A stretch of 6,545 nucleotides of DNA from Desulfobulbus sp. GTDB lineage: Bacteria > Desulfobacterota > Desulfobulbia > Desulfobulbales > Desulfobulbaceae. The notes beneath the pieces were generated by a model. The model searched no databases. It saw nothing but the letters and a program-made list of their open reading frames with translations, and was not told the DNA's origin. Location: the NCBI GenBank assembly GCA_011051825.1, contig DRKH01000231.1, forward strand, positions 1 to 6,545. Direction: 5' to 3'. This document shows positions 4,610-6,545 of this stretch, in pieces. The number at the start of each line of letters is the position of its first letter. The stretch's first letter is position 1. The translations under genes and the position numbers were made by a program.

Positions 4610-6415
4610 ATGCATCTACAATTTTATCACTTGAACAGGCCTCCTTTCCAGCTCGCCACCGATTCCGATTTCTTCTGGAAGGGAAAGAATTACGATAAAT
4701 CCTTTGAGGTCCTGAAGTATAGTCTGGAACACCATGGCGGCCTCAGTCTGCTGACCGGCAACGCAGGCAGCGGTAAGAGCATGGTTGTGCGTGCCCTGTT
4801 GGATGCCCTGGGCGGCAGTGTGCGGTCTGCTGTTATCCCTGATTCCAGTCTGACCGGGCAGGAATTTTATGATCTGGTTGCACACGGGTTTAATGTACCG
4901 GCAGGCATGGAACGTCGTCGGGATTTTCATGATCGTATCCATGCCCTGCTCCGGGAGGCAAGCCAAAACAATCAGCAGGTTCTGCTGGTCGTTGACGAGG
5001 CGCAGCAGCTTTCCGGGCAGCTTATTGATGAGATCAATGAACTCCTCAACCTGCAGCCGCTTGAGTCCGGCGGGCTTGGCGTATGTCTGGTCGGTCAGGC
5101 CGATACTGCTCAGGCTCTGGCGACCCGTGTCAGTCAGGCCTTTGAGGATCATGTTATTGTCCGGTATCATCTCGCACCTTTTTCCTTGGAGGACACCGGA
5201 GAGTACATAGAGCATCGTCTTCATGTTGCCGGTAGTGATCGGCGAATCTTCAGCGCTGATGCCATCCGGGAAATTCATCAATGTTCCGGCGGCTTTCCCG
5301 GCCGGATCAATATTATCTGTGACCTGGCCCTGTTTACGGGGTACACTGCCCAGGCTGCCGAGATAGGCCCGGCCGTTGTTCAAACGAGTGTGGCCAAATT
5401 GCGATTTCCCGGGATGGAAGGGGAATCCGGTGATATTTCTTCGGATGTAACTCCGGTTGATCCGGGAACCGAAAACGCCGATCCCGCTTCAGACCAAAAG
5501 AATGAGGCAGTGGTTGCAACAAAAGATATTGCAGATCCGGTAGTCGCTGCAACGGCAGCCGATGGACGATCTTTTGCAAGGCCCCTTTTTGCCGTGTTTG
5601 TTGCGCTGGTTTTTGCCGGGGCAGGGTATGTTGTGTTCACGAACAGCAGTACCGAAAAAAAAGTTGCAGAACCGGCGGTTGTCGATACCCCACCTGATGT
5701 TGAAAGAACCGTTTTTCCGGTTCATGAAACGGAAAAAAAGAAGGGTGATTTTGATGCTGTCGGCTATTCGGTACCCGAGGAGGATCTTTTTTCTCTGTCG
5801 CAACCGGTTGACGGAGGGGCCGCAACTCCTGTGGTGGTGGCCGACCCGGCCCACCCGACCGCCGGAGATTCTGCACCGAAGGGCAGTGGACGGAAATTTG
5901 ATGAAAAGACCCGCATCGGCCCGCCGAAATCTTCTCAGGACCGTCTGGAAGTTCAGGCGCTTCAGGTTGAAGAAAGTCTCTCGCCGCCGCCGGTGGCAGC
6001 AGAGGAAATTGTCGATTCCGACAGTGTAAAATCAGCAGATACCGTGCCGACGGATATTGCTGCCTCCCGGGGTGTTGACGGCCCTGTTGCAGCAGAACCT
6101 GTTGTCGGATCCATACTTGAACAGGAGCAGGCGATGGCGGTTGTTTCTCCTGTGGCCCAACCCCGGCAGAATGTGGAACAACAGCCTGATACTCCGGTTA
6201 ACAGGACCGGAAATCCGGAGTTGGAGCGTTTTTTTGAAGCCGGAGCATTTGTCTCCCCATCACCTTCTTCAGGCCAAGTCATCAAGACGACGAAGCATGC
6301 CCGCACAGTTAGGGCTCTCCGGCACAACGAACTTAAAATACGTCCAACACCCGAGCCGGATCCGAAAGAGGTCATCGACTGGTTGTTGAAGAAAAAGGAA
6401 CACTATGCGCAATAA
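4610..6415 (+). CDS. ExeA/GspA-like AAA ATPase with one transmembrane helix and a low-complexity periplasmic tail
   Basis: A 601-residue protein with three zones. Residues 1-265 are an ExeA/GspA/MshM-type AAA ATPase: opening FYHLNRPPFQLATDSDFF (5-22), Walker A GNAGSGKS (50-57), Walker B VLLVVDEAQQL (124-134, Asp129-Glu130), and a sensor-2-like GGFPGRINIICDLALFTGY (227-245). A linker precedes one membrane helix at about 322-343. Residues 346-601 would be periplasmic; they are rich in Ala, Val, Pro, Glu and Asp, with phrases such as PVVAA and PVAAEPVV. GspA/ExeA normally carries a peptidoglycan-binding domain there to place the secretin; none is recognisable here, though a short basic/amphipathic end (about 560-601) may be folded. 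A role in envelope assembly (secretion, pili, polysaccharide) is a family inference. No secretion genes are adjacent. The ribosome-binding site is weak (AGG at 4601-4603), but Met1 fits the family opening. Confidence 0.82.
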   Translation: MHLQFYHLNRPPFQLATDSDFFWKGKNYDKSFEVLKYSLEHHGGLSLLTGNAGSGKSMVVRALLDALGGSVRSAVIPDSSLTGQEFYDLVAHGFNVPAGMERRRDFHDRIHALLREASQNNQQVLLVVDEAQQLSGQLIDEINELLNLQPLESGGLGVCLVGQADTAQALATRVSQAFEDHVIVRYHLAPFSLEDTGEYIEHRLHVAGSDRRIFSADAIREIHQCSGGFPGRINIICDLALFTGYTAQAAEIGPAVVQTSVAKLRFPGMEGESGDISSDVTPVDPGTENADPASDQKNEAVVATKDIADPVVAATAADGRSFARPLFAVFVALVFAGAGYVVFTNSSTEKKVAEPAVVDTPPDVERTVFPVHETEKKKGDFDAVGYSVPEEDLFSLSQPVDGGAATPVVVADPAHPTAGDSAPKGSGRKFDEKTRIGPPKSSQDRLEVQALQVEESLSPPPVAAEEIVDSDSVKSADTVPTDIAASRGVDGPVAAEPVVGSILEQEQAMAVVSPVAQPRQNVEQQPDTPVNRTGNPELERFFEAGAFVSPSPSSGQVIKTTKHARTVRALRHNELKIRPTPEPDPKEVIDWLLKKKEHYAQ

Positions 6416-6545
6416 CCAGCGGGCCGCCGATGCGTTGCGGCCGGTATCGCTTGAGTATAATCCCCAGCCCCATGCCGATGGTTCAGTGTTAATAAAAATG
6501 GGCGGAACCCATGTCCTCTGCGGGGTATCGGTTGAAGACAGGGTC
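6405..6545 (+). CDS. rph: Ribonuclease PH, N-terminal fragment (3' end missing)
   Basis: The frame from ATG 6405 stays open to the last base, giving 47 residues that begin MRNNQRAADALRPVSLEY and continue through HADGSVLIKMGGTHVLCGVS and VEDRV. This matches the RNase PH opening (R-x-x-D-x-LRPV, then GSVL-x-x-x-G-x-T-x-VLC-x-x-SVE). The enzyme is a cytoplasmic phosphorolytic 3'-5' exoribonuclease that trims tRNA 3' ends and degrades structured RNA. The phosphate-binding arginine and catalytic residues lie beyond the window. Its start overlaps the last 11 nt of the AAA ATPase gene in another frame. AAGGA (6395-6399), inside that gene, sits 5 nt before the ATG. The overlap implies cotranscription and probable translational coupling. 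Confidence 0.92.
   Translation, partial: MRNNQRAADALRPVSLEYNPQPHADGSVLIKMGGTHVLCGVSVEDRV

Noticed and set aside
4616..5383. 255-codon open frame on the - strand opposite the ATPase gene
   Set aside because: The + strand frame carries Walker A, Walker B and sensor-2 motifs at the right spacing. The antisense frame has none and is a shadow.

Overview
All genes in this window lie on the + strand. The set suggests a Gram-negative, anaerobic, moderately GC-rich member of the Desulfobacterota (Desulfobulbales-like). That placement is an inference from gene content: a LIV-type amino-acid ABC transporter joined to a PaaK-type aryl-CoA ligase, a TAXI-family binding protein, and an ExeA-like ATPase beside rph. 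No rRNA or other marker confirms it.

Region 1 (1-3064) reads as one transcription unit. It starts inside livG (5' end cut off by the window). livF follows after 3 nt, then a 94-nt spacer filled by a heptamer/inverted repeat, then paaK, then 6 nt later a small exported beta-rich (OB-fold-like) protein. A hairpin plus T-tract at 3039-3064 probably ends it. The likely theme is uptake of branched-chain or aromatic amino acids, with CoA activation of the arylacetate made from aromatic amino acids. The exported protein has no obvious role in that pathway.

Region 2 (3065-3482) is a long non-coding stretch. It holds a consensus -35 box inside a 9-bp inverted repeat, several small hairpins and a possible 29-codon leader ORF. 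It leads to a well-placed Shine-Dalgarno and an orphan periplasmic TAXI-type TRAP binding protein (3483-4466), with no TRAP membrane subunits beside it.

Region 3 (4467-6545) has a 143-nt spacer with two inverted repeats. After it comes a 601-residue ExeA/GspA-like AAA ATPase with one transmembrane helix and a long low-complexity periplasmic tail. Its last 11 nt overlap the start of rph (RNase PH), which runs off the window.

No tRNA, rRNA, CRISPR array, transposase, integrase or attachment site was seen. I found no clear new multi-gene system. The points most worth a second look are the repeat block before paaK, the ExeA-like ATPase with an unusual tail, the orphan TAXI protein with its structured leader, and the small exported protein in the liv/paaK unit.
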